From: Zoroaster sp. YZ-2022
Taxonomy: Eukaryota > Echinodermata > Asteroidea > Forcipulatida > Zoroasteridae
Reading direction: 5' to 3'
Length of the DNA stretch: 64,000 nt
Assembly (NCBI GenBank): GCA_029582265.1
Contig: CM055819.1
Location: 31,969,164 to 32,033,163, forward strand
Position numbers and translations under genes: made by a program. Shown in pieces: positions 10,772 to 22,417 of the stretch. The notes beneath the pieces are model-generated. The model saw only the letters and a list, made by a program, of their open reading frames with translations, did not search any database and was not told the origin of the DNA. The stretch's first letter is position 1. Each line of letters starts with the position of its first letter.

Positions 10772-12259
10772 AGGCTTATAGAGGTATTTAGCTCTACGGA
10801 ACAACCAACCATCCAACCCCTTCCAGTGACTTCCTTATCATGAGACCACAGCCTGTTCATATAATCCTCTGATGTACAAGAAGGTTTCCAGACACCAGAC
10901 AATACCTTCTATTGATTCCCAACACTTTGGATTAAGAGAACAATACCCCACAGATAATCCTAATGAACTACATGTCAAATCAAATCAAATCAAATCAAAT
11001 CAAACACATGGCCCTCACAATGCACTGTGTGTCTGACAGTAGTAAAGTGACTTGACTTATTGACTGAGAACAGCAACAATAGCTGCTTGTTAACACCTCT
11101 CAGGTGCTTGGAGGGTAGAAGCAGACCCATTGTTGACTGAGTGTTTGAAGCCTTTACTCACGCTGGCTCATAAGTGGTGTGTCAATAAGAGCACTGATAT
11201 GGGACTGATATGGGACAGAGAAGTACAGTGATTAACTTCCTGTGGGAAGATTCTGGATGTAAAAAAAACAGTTGTAATCACGGCCCTTGTCAATACTGTC
11301 TGTGCTCTCAAGTTGTCTCTCAAGAAACAACTCCATGCTTTCGAGCAGTGCAATAAATAATTGACACCCAAACACAGACCAGTGTTAAGGTTTGGCTCAA
11401 GGCTGGTTTATATTTCACCAAACGCAAAGAGGATGTTTATAAATTTGTGGCAAATGATTCGCACTCTGGTGAAATATTACACGTCCTTTTGGACTTGTGG
11501 TTGGTAAACAGTTTGCCCACAGCTACTTCTTCTTCCTTCAAGTCGAAATGTGTTCAATTTCTGTGAATCATTTACATGAATCTCAGCTTTTGACTTAAAA
11601 AAGGTATTTATGCCCTCGCGCGAATATACTGGAAAAAAACTACTGTTTTATTTATTTTTATTTTTTGCAATGAATTCAACAGTACATTGATAAGTTTAAA
11701 AATATTTCCATCTTCTTAAATATACCTGTCTGTAGTGATTATATTGCTGCCATATACTGGACACATTCAGTGGATAGTTTTCCAATTAGTGGCAACAAAA
11801 AGACGGCCGACTGATTCAACTGATCCCAGATGGAAACCAACGATTGAACAACAAACATCAAAGCACAAGTAATAAGCCCCCTTTAATATGACAGGAATTT
11901 GGTTTCTTTCTAATGATGGAAACTGCCGCGTGCGAATATAACCAAATGATTTATGATTGACCAATTCAAAAATTAATCTGAGATTCCTGAGAAGGAGAGG
12001 TTTTAACTCATACGTAGGTGGACACGTCTACGGAATTCATGATTAAAATAAGCGGCTTTATGGATTTTTGTCATTGACAGACAGATATCCTTGAGAGTAT
12101 GAAATATGATTAATCAGTAACTTATTATAAATACAATCATAGTCTGTAAGAATCAGGAATAAGTAATAGGTACAGAAACCAACCTGTGAAAGTTGCAGGA
12201 TATTTTGTTGCGTGGTGCTCACAAGAAAATAGTGAAAGATTCACTCATATTCATTCTAA
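10772..12259. other. No gene; AATCA repeat tract
   Basis: A short (AATCA)n tract at 10975-11004 may be the tail of a minus-strand LINE end, but no LINE body can be seen. The rest has no open frame or repeat partner recognised. Confidence 0.45.
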
Positions 12260-12596
12260 TTAGGCCAAACAAACAAAAGTCTCTGGTTTATGCGCGCATC
12301 GCCTCAGACCAGCGTGTTGGCATTTTTTTAATTTTCTTTTTTTTGTGCTATGAAACGATGTCCAATTGCAGCGACTTTTTCACATAGGGGTATGAACGTT
12401 TGCCCGATTTGTTTGGCCTCTCTTAGCCACCATACTTTGTATATGGGGAATTTGCGTCCTTGCGTATACATGTATCATGTATTTCCCTGTTGGCCCAAAA
12501 AAAAAGATCGCCGGAAAAAAAAGAAAAAAAAAGTGCCACCGCACCAATTTTGAAACTGACCAATGACCAGAAACCAGAGACTTTTAGGAGGCTTTA
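12260..12596 (+). mobile_element. MITE of the GTCTCCGGTTT family, copy 2
   Basis: Starts TTAGGCCAAACAAACAAAAG with GTCTCTGGTTT and ends GACCAGAAACCAGAGACTTT. It shares ATGAACGTTTGCCCGATT and CCTCTTAGCCACCATACTTT with the other copies. It lacks about 40 bp around the CAGCCAAAATTGCTGG segment present in copy 1. Confidence 0.82.
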
Positions 12597-14158
12597 GGAA
12601 ATGGTTCCATTTCAGAGTTGAATTTTTATTCAAGTTTTCTTGAAATGGAAAACATTTCAGAGGGACTACCTACATGTACCATTACAACCTCAAAATTAAG
12701 TCGGATTTTAGGTAATAATTTGATCTATTTCTTGTCAGATAATTACCAGTGATGTACCTTCCCTTTAAGAAGGAACAAGAACCGTACAAGGTTTGGTTTG
12801 ATTTCATGTTATAAATGTTTGATTTCATGTTATAAACGTGTTATAAACGTGTTGTAGACAAGAATAAAAACAAAATCAAAGGTGATGGGTAATGGTAGAG
12901 TGTGGGGTGTAAAACTGCCATGTGGGAGCCAACATTATACTCCCCTCATTTTAAATGCTGTATTTATTAGTATATAAAATATTTATAAGCAGTCTTTCTG
13001 TCTGTTTCATCCTCCCTGCCTACTGTCATTTTTTAAAGATTTTTTTTTCTGGTGGCAGAGGACCTGGGTTATCTGTTCCATCTTTGTGATATTTTAACAA
13101 TAAAGATGATTTTATATTGATACGTGTAAGTCTGGCAATTCTATATCATAACAAAATTCTCACCAGACAAAAGAATCGTCATAGACAGGTCAGAATTTAT
13201 CTGCATAATCACATTCACACATCAGATGCATATATACATGTATATTATATCAGCTTAGTTCAGACATTGCCATCAGCAAAAAACGTTCCTAATTAAATCT
13301 TTTGGTGCAATTATCAAGGATTAGTGGCTAGAAATTGATTATTTAGCGGGGATAGCTTACACCGACACTCCCACGGTGAATAAGAAGCAGGTAATTGTAT
13401 TTTTTATAGATTGTTTGTTTTGCACTTGGGTAGTGAACAGAGGTTGTGTACATGTATGTCTTGACATCATTTTAAAGTGCATGTACTTTTATTTTATTTT
13501 TGATCCATGCCACACAAACATTTATTTGTGTATTTTATTTTATTTACTGAAGTGATTTCGATACAGGCTTTGTCTGGGCTTGGTCGTACCATATGTGAAC
13601 ACAAAATGTAATGCATTGAAAAATGTTTTCAATGGATCATTCATTCAAGGTGAACAGTTGCTACAGCTGTACTAATTCCAACTTACAAAATAGTATGTAT
13701 GCTATGAGCAAAACATTATAATATATATTAAAATGTATCCCCCCCCTAATTTTTTTTATTTTTTATTTTTAATTAACAAATAAAATAAATAAATACAATT
13801 TATTTGTAAATACTTGAATAATTTCCAATTATTCTGTTCACAATGTTTATTTTATCCAGTACTGGTGCCTAGTGTCAGACTTCTCATGTCCTGGTTATCA
13901 AATCTGCCCTTATTGAATCGCATTCATCAACCAACAATATTTGGTTCAGCCTTCAACTTCAAATTTGTTTTAAATTGGGTCGGAATGACTGTTATTTTGT
14001 ATAACTTTTTCCCCACCCCCAAATTCAATCAATACGCTGTGATTCACTCTACTGGAATTGGGATGATGTGTATGCTAGATGATTCAATATTGTTAGAGAC
14101 AGACACTATGAACGTATATTTATGATGTTTGTGATGTGAGTGTCTGTGAATAGTGGCA
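12597..14158. other. No gene seen; AT-rich
   Basis: Near 12735-12770 the word ACCTTCCCTTTAA ends a run that, reversed, reads TTAAAGGGAAGGTACAT. This terminus-like word recurs around 43.5, 47.9, 51.76 and 60.44 kb. An AATAAAG word at 13093 could end an old retrotransposon. No coding evidence. Confidence 0.4.
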
Positions 14159-15367
14159 TTAACCCTAACCTTCCCAAATCCTCCAAAATCCTCTTTGCCA
14201 AAGTGAAGGATTTTGAAGGATCGAGGTTACATGCTACATGCTCTTTGCTAAAGTGAAGGATTTTGGAGGATTGAGGTTATTAGGCACACTTGCCTTTCCA
14301 TGGTACATATGTACATCCATGTTTGTTGTAGTGATTGCAAGGTCAGTGCTTGGGTCAGTGGACACTGTTTATTGCTCCATGCATGCAGGGAGGGTCCCTG
14401 GCCATGTACATTGTACATGTATCACAGATTAGAAGCACATGTGTGTATACATGCCATGTGCTTGCTTTACTACTGAAGGATTTTGAAGGATTCAGGTTAT
14501 GTGTAAGCAAATGGGTCTAGGGAGTTAGGAAGGATTCAGGTTATGTGTAAGCAAATGGGCCTAGGGAGTTAGGAAGGATTCAGGTTATGTGTAAGCAAAT
14601 GGGTCTAGGGAGTTAGGAAGGATTCAGGTTATGTGTATGCAAATGGGTCTAGGGAGTTAGGAAGGATTCAGGTTATGTGTAAGCAAATGGGCCTAGGGAG
14701 TTAGGAAGGATTCAGGTTATGTGTAAGCAAATGGGCCTAGGGAGTTAGGAAGGATTCGGGTTATGTGTAAGCAAATGGGTCTAGGGAGTTAGGGAGGATT
14801 CGGGTTATGTGTAAGCAAATGGGCCTAGGGAGTTAGGAAGGATTCAGGTTATGTGTAAGCAAATGGGTCTAGGGAGTTAGGAAGGATTCAGGTTATGTGT
14901 AAGCAAATGGGCCTTGGGAGTTAGGAAGGATTCAGGTTATGTGTAAGCAAATGGGCCTAGGGAGTTAGGAAGGATTCAGGTTATGTGTAAGCAAATGGGC
15001 CTTGGGAGTTAGGAAGGATTCAGGTTATGTGTAAGCAAATGGGCCTTGGGAGTTAGGAAGGATTCAGGTTATGTGTAAGCAAATGGGTCTAGGGAGTTAG
15101 GAAGGATTCAGGTTATGTGTAAGCAAATGGGCCTAGGGAGTTAGGAAGGATTCAGGTTATGTGTAAGCAAATGGGTCTAGGGAGTTAGGAAGGATTCAGG
15201 TTATGTGTAAGCAAATGGGTCTAGGGAGTTAGGAAGGATTCAGGTTATGTGTAAGCAAATGGGCCTAGGGAGTTAGGAAGGATTCATATGTGTAAGCAAA
15301 TGGGTCTAGGGAGTTAGGAAGGATTCAGGTTATGTGTAAGCAAATGGGTCTAGGGAGTTAGGGTTAA
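14159..15367 (+). mobile_element. TTAA MITE with internal minisatellite, copy A
   Basis: Runs from TTAACCCTAACCTTCCC to AGTTAGGGTTAA. The left unique part contains two AAGTGAAGGATTTTG boxes, GTTGTAGTGATTGCAAGG and GGTCAGTGGACACTGTTTAT. The right 880 bp is a 44-bp array. The same element in reverse is at 16794-17678, and a copy with essentially one unit is at 51263-51656. Confidence 0.9.
14487..15363 (+). repeat. 44-bp minisatellite, 20 units
   Basis: Units start with AGGATTCAGGTTATGTGTAA and contain GCAAATGGGYCTAGGGAGTT. They differ mainly at GGGTCT versus GGGCCT versus GGGCCTTGG, and one unit has a small deletion near 15287. Units are contiguous. The last one merges into the element terminus AGTTAGGGTTAA, which suggests that the unit partly copies the terminal sequence. 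Confidence 0.95.
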
Positions 15368-16437
15368 TACTTTACAAATTCAGATGATGCTGGGGGGAAC
15401 CTCACCACAATCTATCCACAATTTTGCATTTTAGATTTTAGGTTTTATTTGTGACTATAAAAAGGTTTAATAAGTCTGTAGGAGACTTGAGTAGGGACCA
15501 TACACTAGAGACCTTTTATTTAGCCTCATATCGTGAAATCTTGTCAGACATACGGTATGTTTGGCATGAGACAAAGAGCACAGGCGTCACAAAGATGCAA
15601 TTAGCTGCTCTTACATGTATGTAGGATGTGATTTTACTGTATTGATTTATTCACCAAAGAAGTCAGTATATCTTAAGGAAGATTTTATATAAAATTTAAA
15701 AAAAAAAGCAATATTTTATTTCCAGTCTAGGATTTTGCTTTCCCTTTTGACCATGTCTCTGTGACTCATAATGTATGGCAGTTTTGAGTAGAAGGTAAAA
15801 AGACATTTAAAAAAAAAAAAATGACATCTATAGGTCTATGACCCATTATACAATTATGAATAAGCTATGCTTTACCTCAAGGCTCTCAAGATGGTGGATT
15901 TCTAATGGACTCTTTTAATTACGGCAGAAAAAGCTGTACAACCCGAGGGAAAAACTCTCAGAAATCATCTTAAACTGACCCATCTTGAAGCTTTTAGTAG
16001 ATGTAATACAATTAGGGAGACTGCATTAAGCAAAATAAAGGACCACACAGGATTAATCTGATTTTAACCTGTGAGTTTGAGGGGGGATAACGGCTCATAC
16101 CAGTTTAATCAAGTTCTTAGCATTTGTTTCTGTGGCGGGTGTGATAAATAACAGAACACTGTATCAACCTTTGGGCTACAGGATTTTGAAAATCCTGTAG
16201 CCCAAAGGTTTTCCCAAGAGTATTGTGAAAAGTTATTAAGAAAATAACCAGTGGTTTTATTATCTCACAGAAAGAGAAAGAGGATGTAGATTTAAAGGGA
16301 TTTATTCTTTTTTCTTTTTGTGAATTTTCTTTAAAAAAAAAATGTTTATTTTGTTATAAATATATAAATATTGCTTGTCAAAAATATCGAAATAATGTTA
16401 CTGTCTTGAAAAGAAAGAACTGATAACACCTCAGACA
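15368..16437. other. No gene; holds a 45-bp palindrome
   Basis: AT-rich with poly-A tracts. The only strong structure is the palindrome at 16166-16210, listed separately. Confidence 0.45.
16166..16210. repeat. 45-bp palindrome, 22-bp arms
   Basis: Arms AACCTTTGGGCTACAGG-ATTTT and their exact reverse complement are separated by one G. With effectively no loop it could extrude as a cruciform. No MITE ends or target duplication are visible around it. Confidence 0.95.
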
Positions 16438-16500
16438 GAGAGATTTCAAGTGGTGATTGAGAGATTTCAAGTGGTGATTGAGAGATTTCAAGTGGTGACA
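16438..16500. repeat. 21-bp tandem repeat, 3 units
   Basis: Three copies of GAGAGATTTCAAGTGGTGAT plus T, at the left edge of the composite MITE that follows. Confidence 0.9.
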
Positions 16501-16564
16501 GTATCATCACGATCAACAGGGCATGGAATCGGAGTGCTCGTTTTAGATTAATTCAGTGACTACC

Positions 16565-16717
16565 ATAACCCTAACCACCCCCAAACCCATCAAACTCCAA
16601 CAGCTGGTTGTATTGCATTTTGATGGACTCCGGTGCTGTATAGCCCATGCATGGTGTTGGATTTTTGGTGGATTCAAGAAGGTTCCTAGCCAAAAACCAT
16701 CAGGGGGTTAGGGTTAA
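16565..16717. mobile_element. Small TTAA MITE nested in the 16.5-kb MITE
   Basis: Left ATAACCCTAACCACCCCC, right GGGGGTTAGGGTTAA; the left target has decayed from TTAA to ATAA. It is 153 bp. The interior GGTTCCTAGCCAAAA resembles the right part of the element at 39201-39479. Confidence 0.75.
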
Positions 16718-16793
16718 TACCCCCACATGATAAGGTCATGTTACCGTTGCGGCTGCATAAATGAGCCAGTAATGTTCAGTCACTGTGTTCATC

Positions 16794-17678
16794 TTAACCC
16801 TGACTCCCTAGGCCCATTTGCTTACACATAACCTGAATCCTTCCTAACTCCCTAGGCCCATTTGCTTACACATAACCTGAATCCTTCCTAACTCCCCAGG
16901 CCCATTTGCTTACACATAACCTGAATCCTTCCTAACTCCCTAGGCCCATTTGCTTACACATAACCTGAATCCTTCCTAACTCCCTAGGCCCATTTGCTTA
17001 CACATAACCTGAATCCTTCCTAACTCCCTAGGCCCATTTGCTTACACATAACCTGAATCCTTCCTAACTCCCTAGGCCCATTTGCTTACACATAACCTGA
17101 ATCCTCCCTAACTCCCTAGGCCCATTTGCTTACACATAACCTGAATCCTTCCTAACTCCCTAGGCCCATTTGCTTACACATAACCTGAATCCTTCCTAAC
17201 TCCCTAGGGCCATTTGCTTACACATAACCTGAATCCTTCCTAACTCCCTCGGCCCATTTGCTTACACATAACCTGAATCCCTCCTAACTCCCTAGGCCCA
17301 TTTGCTTACACATAACCTGAATCCTTCCTAACTCTCTAGGCCCATTTGCTTACACATAACCTGAATCCTCCAAAATCCTTCAGTAGTAAAGCAAGCACAT
17401 GACATGTATGCACACATGTGTTTCTAATCTGTGATACATGTACATGGCCAGGGACCCTCCCTGCATGCATGGAGCAATAAACAGTGTCCACTGACCCAAG
17501 CACTGACCTTGCAATCACTACAACAAACATGGATGTATATGTACATGTACCATGGAAAGGCAAGTATGCCTAATAACCTCAATCCTCCAAAATCCTTCAC
17601 TTTAGCAAAGAGCATGTAGCATGTAACCTCAATCCTTCAAAATCCTTCACTTTGAGGATTTGAGAAGGTTAGGGTTAA
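16794..17678 (-). mobile_element. TTAA MITE with internal minisatellite, copy B
   Basis: The inverted counterpart of 14159-15367, running from TTAACCCTGACTCCCTAGG to GAAGGTTAGGGTTAA. Related MITEs read CATCTTAAACTAGGACACCG at this point (for example 59.82 kb). Here CATC-TTAA is followed by the insert and then TTAA-TCTAGGACACCG, giving a clean TTAA target duplication. Confidence 0.92.
16803..17376 (-). repeat. 44-bp minisatellite, 13 units
   Basis: Same unit as 14487-15363, reversed. Almost all units read CCTAGGCCCATTTGC; single variants have CCCAGG, TAGGGCC or CTCGGCC. The array is more uniform than copy A, so the two arrays expanded independently. Confidence 0.94.
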
Positions 17679-17749
17679 TCTAGGACACCGATTCCATGCA
17701 CTGTCGAAAGTCTGCTCCGATCGTGATGATACTGGCAGAATTGGAGTTC

Positions 17750-17905
17750 TCATGTTTGTACTCTTACTTGTACTCATGAAAAACTACCCGACTATAACTC
17801 CAGAGGTGGAGTACTAATACTCACTCTCATACTCAAGTACATGTACATTTTCTGTACTCATACTCATTCTCGTACTCACAAATAAGTATCTCGACTACAA
17901 ATCTG
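17750..17905. repeat. GTACTCATACTC-rich repeat
   Basis: Built of words such as TACTCATGAAAAACTACCCG and CATACTCAAGTACATGTAC. It is the reverse counterpart of the GAGTATGAGTAC-rich block at 54.94-55.26 kb, so the two form one dispersed family. Confidence 0.65.
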
Positions 17906-18666
17906 GTGGAAGAAATGCCTGGAGAGTATACCCCTTATGAAGATGAGAAATGATATTTTGACATCACACTGTATTGATTAAATATGCACATTCCCACATT
18001 TTTACTTTATTTCTGCACATAACATTGCACTTTTCCTAGTTGGAAAAGTAAATTACTTCAAACTGGATCATTTCACCCAAAGTAATTGACCAGGGCATGA
18101 GTGAAGAGTAGTCACAGTGTCAGTGAAGAAAAGTAATTTTATGATGCAGTGTGATACAGTGTAATACATTCATTGATGACCCCCTGTGGACAGTTTAACA
18201 ACGCTTCAGCCAAACATTTGGCAACATGTTCCATTTAAACATAATTTAATTCCATACAAGGAAAGCAGAAGCGTGGAAATTGAAACGCAAAACAATTACT
18301 GGTCAAGAAGTGAAACAGATGCATTTTTAACAGTGAATTCATCCTTTCTCGGTGCAATCCAAACTATTCCTCCTATGGAGCAGAAACAATCCAAACATGA
18401 CTAGTACAGCAATCCTTTAATGCAACTGAAGTGGCCCCTATAAGCTAAACAATGCAGGATCAAATTCAACCCCCCACAGCGCAAGCATATCTGAATTATT
18501 GAAACACTCTTAACTGTTGCCCGGGGTATACATGTACAGTGCAATATTTTTAATGGAAATTTCAAAATACAACACTGGGATGGTTTTATTAATAAACCTG
18601 CAAAACAGTCAGTGTATTCAACAATAGTGAATATAACATCCCTTTCATGCTAAGTAACTGGCTATG

Positions 18667-18670
<4 letters not shown>
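17906..18670. other. No gene seen
   Basis: Ordinary AT-rich sequence without repeat partner or supported frame. Confidence 0.4.

Positions 18671-18749
<79 letters not shown>
18671..18749. repeat. (GA)n microsatellite, about 39 units
   Basis: An uninterrupted GA run. The Ser-Leu open frame on the minus strand is an artefact of it. Confidence 0.98.
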
Positions 18750-18752
<3 letters not shown>

Positions 18753-21700
18753 GCAGTAGGTGTTTAATAAAATTGATTTGAACTGGCAAGTTTGAAACCC
18801 AAATTGAGCACAATCAAATACCTATATTACCCATGGGTGTAACAAGCATGGAGCAGTTCCATGTGGCTCCATACGCTCTGTCAAATTATTGTTTTAAATG
18901 TATTGCACTGGACTAGGAAAAATTGTGTACGCTACGTTTTTTTTTTTCCCCAAAAAATTCGGACAAGCAAATAAATGTCGACATTACCATTGGTTTTTGA
19001 GCTTGTGAGCAGAATGGAGAAAACGTCCCATTGTAGCCATTAGGTGGACAGTGTGCACAGTAGAGTATCTGAGAGCTCGGAGGTGGAGCCTGTGGAAACT
19101 GCGGAAGGGGCAGCTGGGCCATGGGAGGAGGCGCATTCATCATCATCTTGGAGATCACGATAGTGGGTCCTCTTTAGTGCATGAGATACAGTGATGGTAT
19201 CATCATCGTTGTCGCCGTCATTGAGGGAACAAGATGTCTTGAAGATGTTGGTTTGATTGGTCTATGCCCCGCTGTGTCACCATGTGCTGTACATGGATAT
19301 TGCGATGGTGTAATAAATACTGCACTGAGAATTCCTCAAACAGACAGTTCTCATTCAGTTCTGAAGTGGGTATCTGTTACAATAGGTGTGGATGATTCAA
19401 CTCTAATAACTTGGGTTTTTTTTAAAGCATAATTCCGGTTTTGAAGTTTTGTTTATATCTCGTCCGGGTAAGCTGACAGACTGACTGAGAAGTAATTTCA
19501 CCATCGGTTCAATTGGATTCAGCGTTTTACAGGTTGCTCTTTAAAGCCCATCACGGAATGCTTATTCAGCTGTAATTTCCGGTGTCGTAAAACTTCCTCT
19601 TTGCCTTTTTCTCCTGAAATGAAATTTTCAGCGATTGCTGCTTGCGAGAGCATCTTCTTTCATTGTTGGATTTATTCCAATACTAAGACAGTTCTATGAC
19701 ATCAGAGCTAAGGCCAGCTTCTAAAAAAAAAAAACTTTTCTCCGTGACAAATTCAGGATTTCAGTAGTCTAACCCCTGTGGTACAATCCAATGTTTGATC
19801 AGCAACATCCCGTGTAAAAAGCTGGAAGATCTTTCAAAATTTAATTTTGCTCCTGGTGAATCAACTCAAATGAGACACATTCATCTAACACAAAGTCAAG
19901 CAGAGATTCAACTCAAAAGGTATTCAGTCAAAAGTGACCTCGTTTCTCTATTGGTACAGCGTCATTGGCTCAGGTGTCATGAAACGGCTCCAGACTATGG
20001 TTTCTATTGTTCAAAGCTCCTCTGATGTGTAACAAATCTCAGCACTGGTTGAAAAACTTGACACCCCACAGCCGGTAGTCTGAATAACCAGCAGAGGTCT
20101 GCCTGGTTAATGGACTATTGTCTATGTGCGCTGATGTTAACCACTGGTACCTGTGCTCTCATAGTGGGAGGACGGTGTTTGTTTGCTCCGAATCCGAGAG
20201 GCAGTTATCTATTTGTACACCCTCTCTCTCGCTATATCCCTGTCTCTCTGGCACTGTGTCCCCGCCAACTGTTACCTCATTTGAATAGCAAAAGAACTTA
20301 TTGATGAGTTTAATTGTATCATGTGGCTCTAGGGGAATACCGCCTGCTGTGGTGCCACTGCTGTCCGACAGGCAAAAGTGTGTCTGTGTGTGCATATGCG
20401 CCGAGAACGAAACAGTGTGCAAACTTGAAATTCTGGTGTAGTCAGCTAGAAGTAAATATTTAACCAAATCATATCGACCACGTTACATGCACTTCATAGG
20501 CTAACGGCATACTGGGCTTGATGATTGGGTCGAGGGTTCTGGACCACGCCGTCTGGCCATCACTGTACATGTATTTTTACAGGATACTTGATATTTCCTC
20601 AAGTATTCAAAAATCAGAATTTGAGGGGTTAAGAATAATAATAAAGGGCTTGGAGAATGATGACTGGAGGGGTGGGCTAGGGGTGGGTTTCCCGTGACTT
20701 ACCCAACGGCCCAACAAACAATCTAATCAAACTGACCCACGAGAAAAAAACAACTGTGTTTATCCAAGTGGGGGGAAACATTAAGATATGGCTAAAATAA
20801 ATGTAGAGACGAAACACAACTTTTATCCCAAAGTGAATGAGAAAAAAAATAATAATAAGCATATTTTTTTTAAATGTTTAAATCAAATAGTTATGAGTGT
20901 GTTTTTGTAAAAAAGTACTAAAATCATTTACAATTCTTAAAACTGTCATCTTTTCCTGGGGAGAGAGAAACAAAAATTGCTGTCATATATTGATCCAAAC
21001 AAAAACTGTGAAAGTGCATGTACATGTATTACAAAGAATCCTTATTTTATTTATGTTTTGAGTCAATTTTGGTCGTGCCTATAAATCAGAAATAATCTGA
21101 GAACTCATTGCATTGAAACTTTCACTATTCAGTGTGTTAAACTGAGCCAGTACAACATCATAATCATGACTTCATTGTATAAAAAAAAACTTTTAAAAAA
21201 CAAAAAACTAAGAGGATTTCTTCCTCCAAACAGAAAGAGAAATGTAAAATATTAAAACATAAAAGAAAATCATGGAGAAAGCTCACCAAAGACGGTGAAA
21301 GACTGACATCGGCAAGAGATGGATCAGACAAGGAATTTTGACATTTACATTTAGATAAATTGATTGGCAAATTTTTAGTGGTATTGTGTTTGAGCATCTT
21401 CAAGACGGCACAAACAAAAGCAGACTAAAGGGCACACAATGAAAAAACGTGACTGAAAGAGCCATCTGCCTGGCCGGGCAATTTCATAAGGGTTCAGAAA
21501 TCAAATTATCTCAGCGTCAAGACCACAAAAAGAGCATTAGGGAAGCGCAAGACGGCATCAAAGAGAAGGGGAAAGACAAAAGATGACCTAGGCTTTCTGT
21601 TAGTTATCTCACAGGTGAGGAGAAAACATAGGAAATGTGATGACAAGAGAAACTGCCAACTTATTGAACAATGTGAAAGTCATGACTTTGTTTGTAAAGG

Positions 21701-21977
21701 ATTCATCTTTAGAATCAAAACGTGCTCAAAAAAAAACAAAATGGGGGAAAAAATCCATTAGTTGTGTGTACATTGTTGTAGGTCTTAAAAGGTTTTTAAT
21801 TTTTTTAAATTGTTATTTCTAGGGGGAGTTTTATTTTCTTGTTATATTTCTTGCTTTTTTGCTAGATGCAAACTGCAATGGAAATACACTGAAATTTCCT
21901 TTTAAAATTTCCATGAAAGGTTAAAAACCAAAATAATTAAGTTTTATACACTCTAAGTTTGAATATAACAAGACAGG
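18750..21977. other. No complete gene; mostly unique sequence
   Basis: Apart from the possible exon at 19.0 kb, no supported gene is seen. The stretch 19440-20560 is of higher complexity and lacks repeat partners in this window, so it could hold regulatory sequence. 20560-21970 is AT-rich. Confidence 0.4.
19000..19170 (-). CDS. Possible internal exon, Pro-rich
   Basis: On the minus strand an open frame reads PTIVISKMMMNAPPPMAQ, then a Pro/Gln-rich stretch, then ILYCAHCPPNGYNGTFSPFC and QAQKPM. It ends at a good donor, ATG|GTAATG. A weak acceptor (CACTAAAG) lies just upstream, and a stop lies beyond it. Two Cys pairs (CAHC and a later C) hint at a zinc-binding piece, but no family is recognised. 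Composition is more protein-like than any other unique frame here. It could be chance. Confidence 0.3.
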
Positions 21978-22373
21978 GTCCAATACAAGGCTGTGCCGGG
22001 TATCCAGGTATCCGGATACCCGACCGAGACTGTCATTACCCGGTGCCATTTTTCAGTTCCAATTACCTGTAAACGACTTTTGAAAATTTTGACTGAACAT
22101 TTAAGCCACACAAACGGAAGTCTCAGATATTTTTATTTTGGTCAACTTTTTTAGTGTGTGTGGGGAATGAGATGTTACAAGGCGGGAAGTTATTACAGTA
22201 TGTCCACATTTATTAAAACAAGATAAAGTTGTGTTCATATTGGTTATTTTATACATTCACAAGTATTTATGTGTTTTTACAAAATTGTTCACCGGTACCC
22301 GGGTATCTGAAAATTTCCAATTTTGGCTATCATGTTCCTGAAATAACGTAAAACGCACAGCCTTAGTCCACTA
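21978..22373. mobile_element. hAT-like MITE, copy 2
   Basis: Element about 21986-22365 starts CAAGGCTGTGCCGGGTATCC and ends AACGCACAGCCTTA. Flanks GTCCAATA and GTCCACTA match at 7 of 8 bases. The subterminal GGATACCCGACCGAGA is shared in reverse with copy 1 at 9.56 kb (TTTCGGTCGGGTATCC). The central parts differ, so one copy is rearranged or the two are subfamilies. Confidence 0.85.
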
Positions 22374-22417
22374 CATTTAAAACATCTTCCTATATTTGTT
22401 TCTTTGCAACCGAATGT

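Larger units (their letters stand above)
16497..17733. mobile_element. TTAAAGGG-family foldback MITE carrying two nested MITEs
   Basis: Left GTATCATCACGATCAACAGG and right CGATCGTGATGATAC are the inverted arms of a roughly 220-bp family also found at 29.62, 47.53, 53.17 and 59.66 kb. Here it is split by two insertions, 16565-16717 and 16794-17678. The remaining pieces (CCCCCACATGATAAGGTC, then CTGCATAAATGAGCC) follow the family order exactly. Confidence 0.85.

Noticed and set aside
14487..15363. CRISPR-like regular array
   Set aside because: Units are contiguous 44-mers without unique spacers, in eukaryotic DNA and inside a transposon; it is a minisatellite.
16714..16717. Telomeric repeats (CCCTAA words at several sites)
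   Set aside because: CCCTAACC occurs only once at each TTAA element edge, never in tandem; it is a transposon terminus.
18589..18813. Ser/Leu-rich protein
   Set aside because: Translation of the (GA)n microsatellite.
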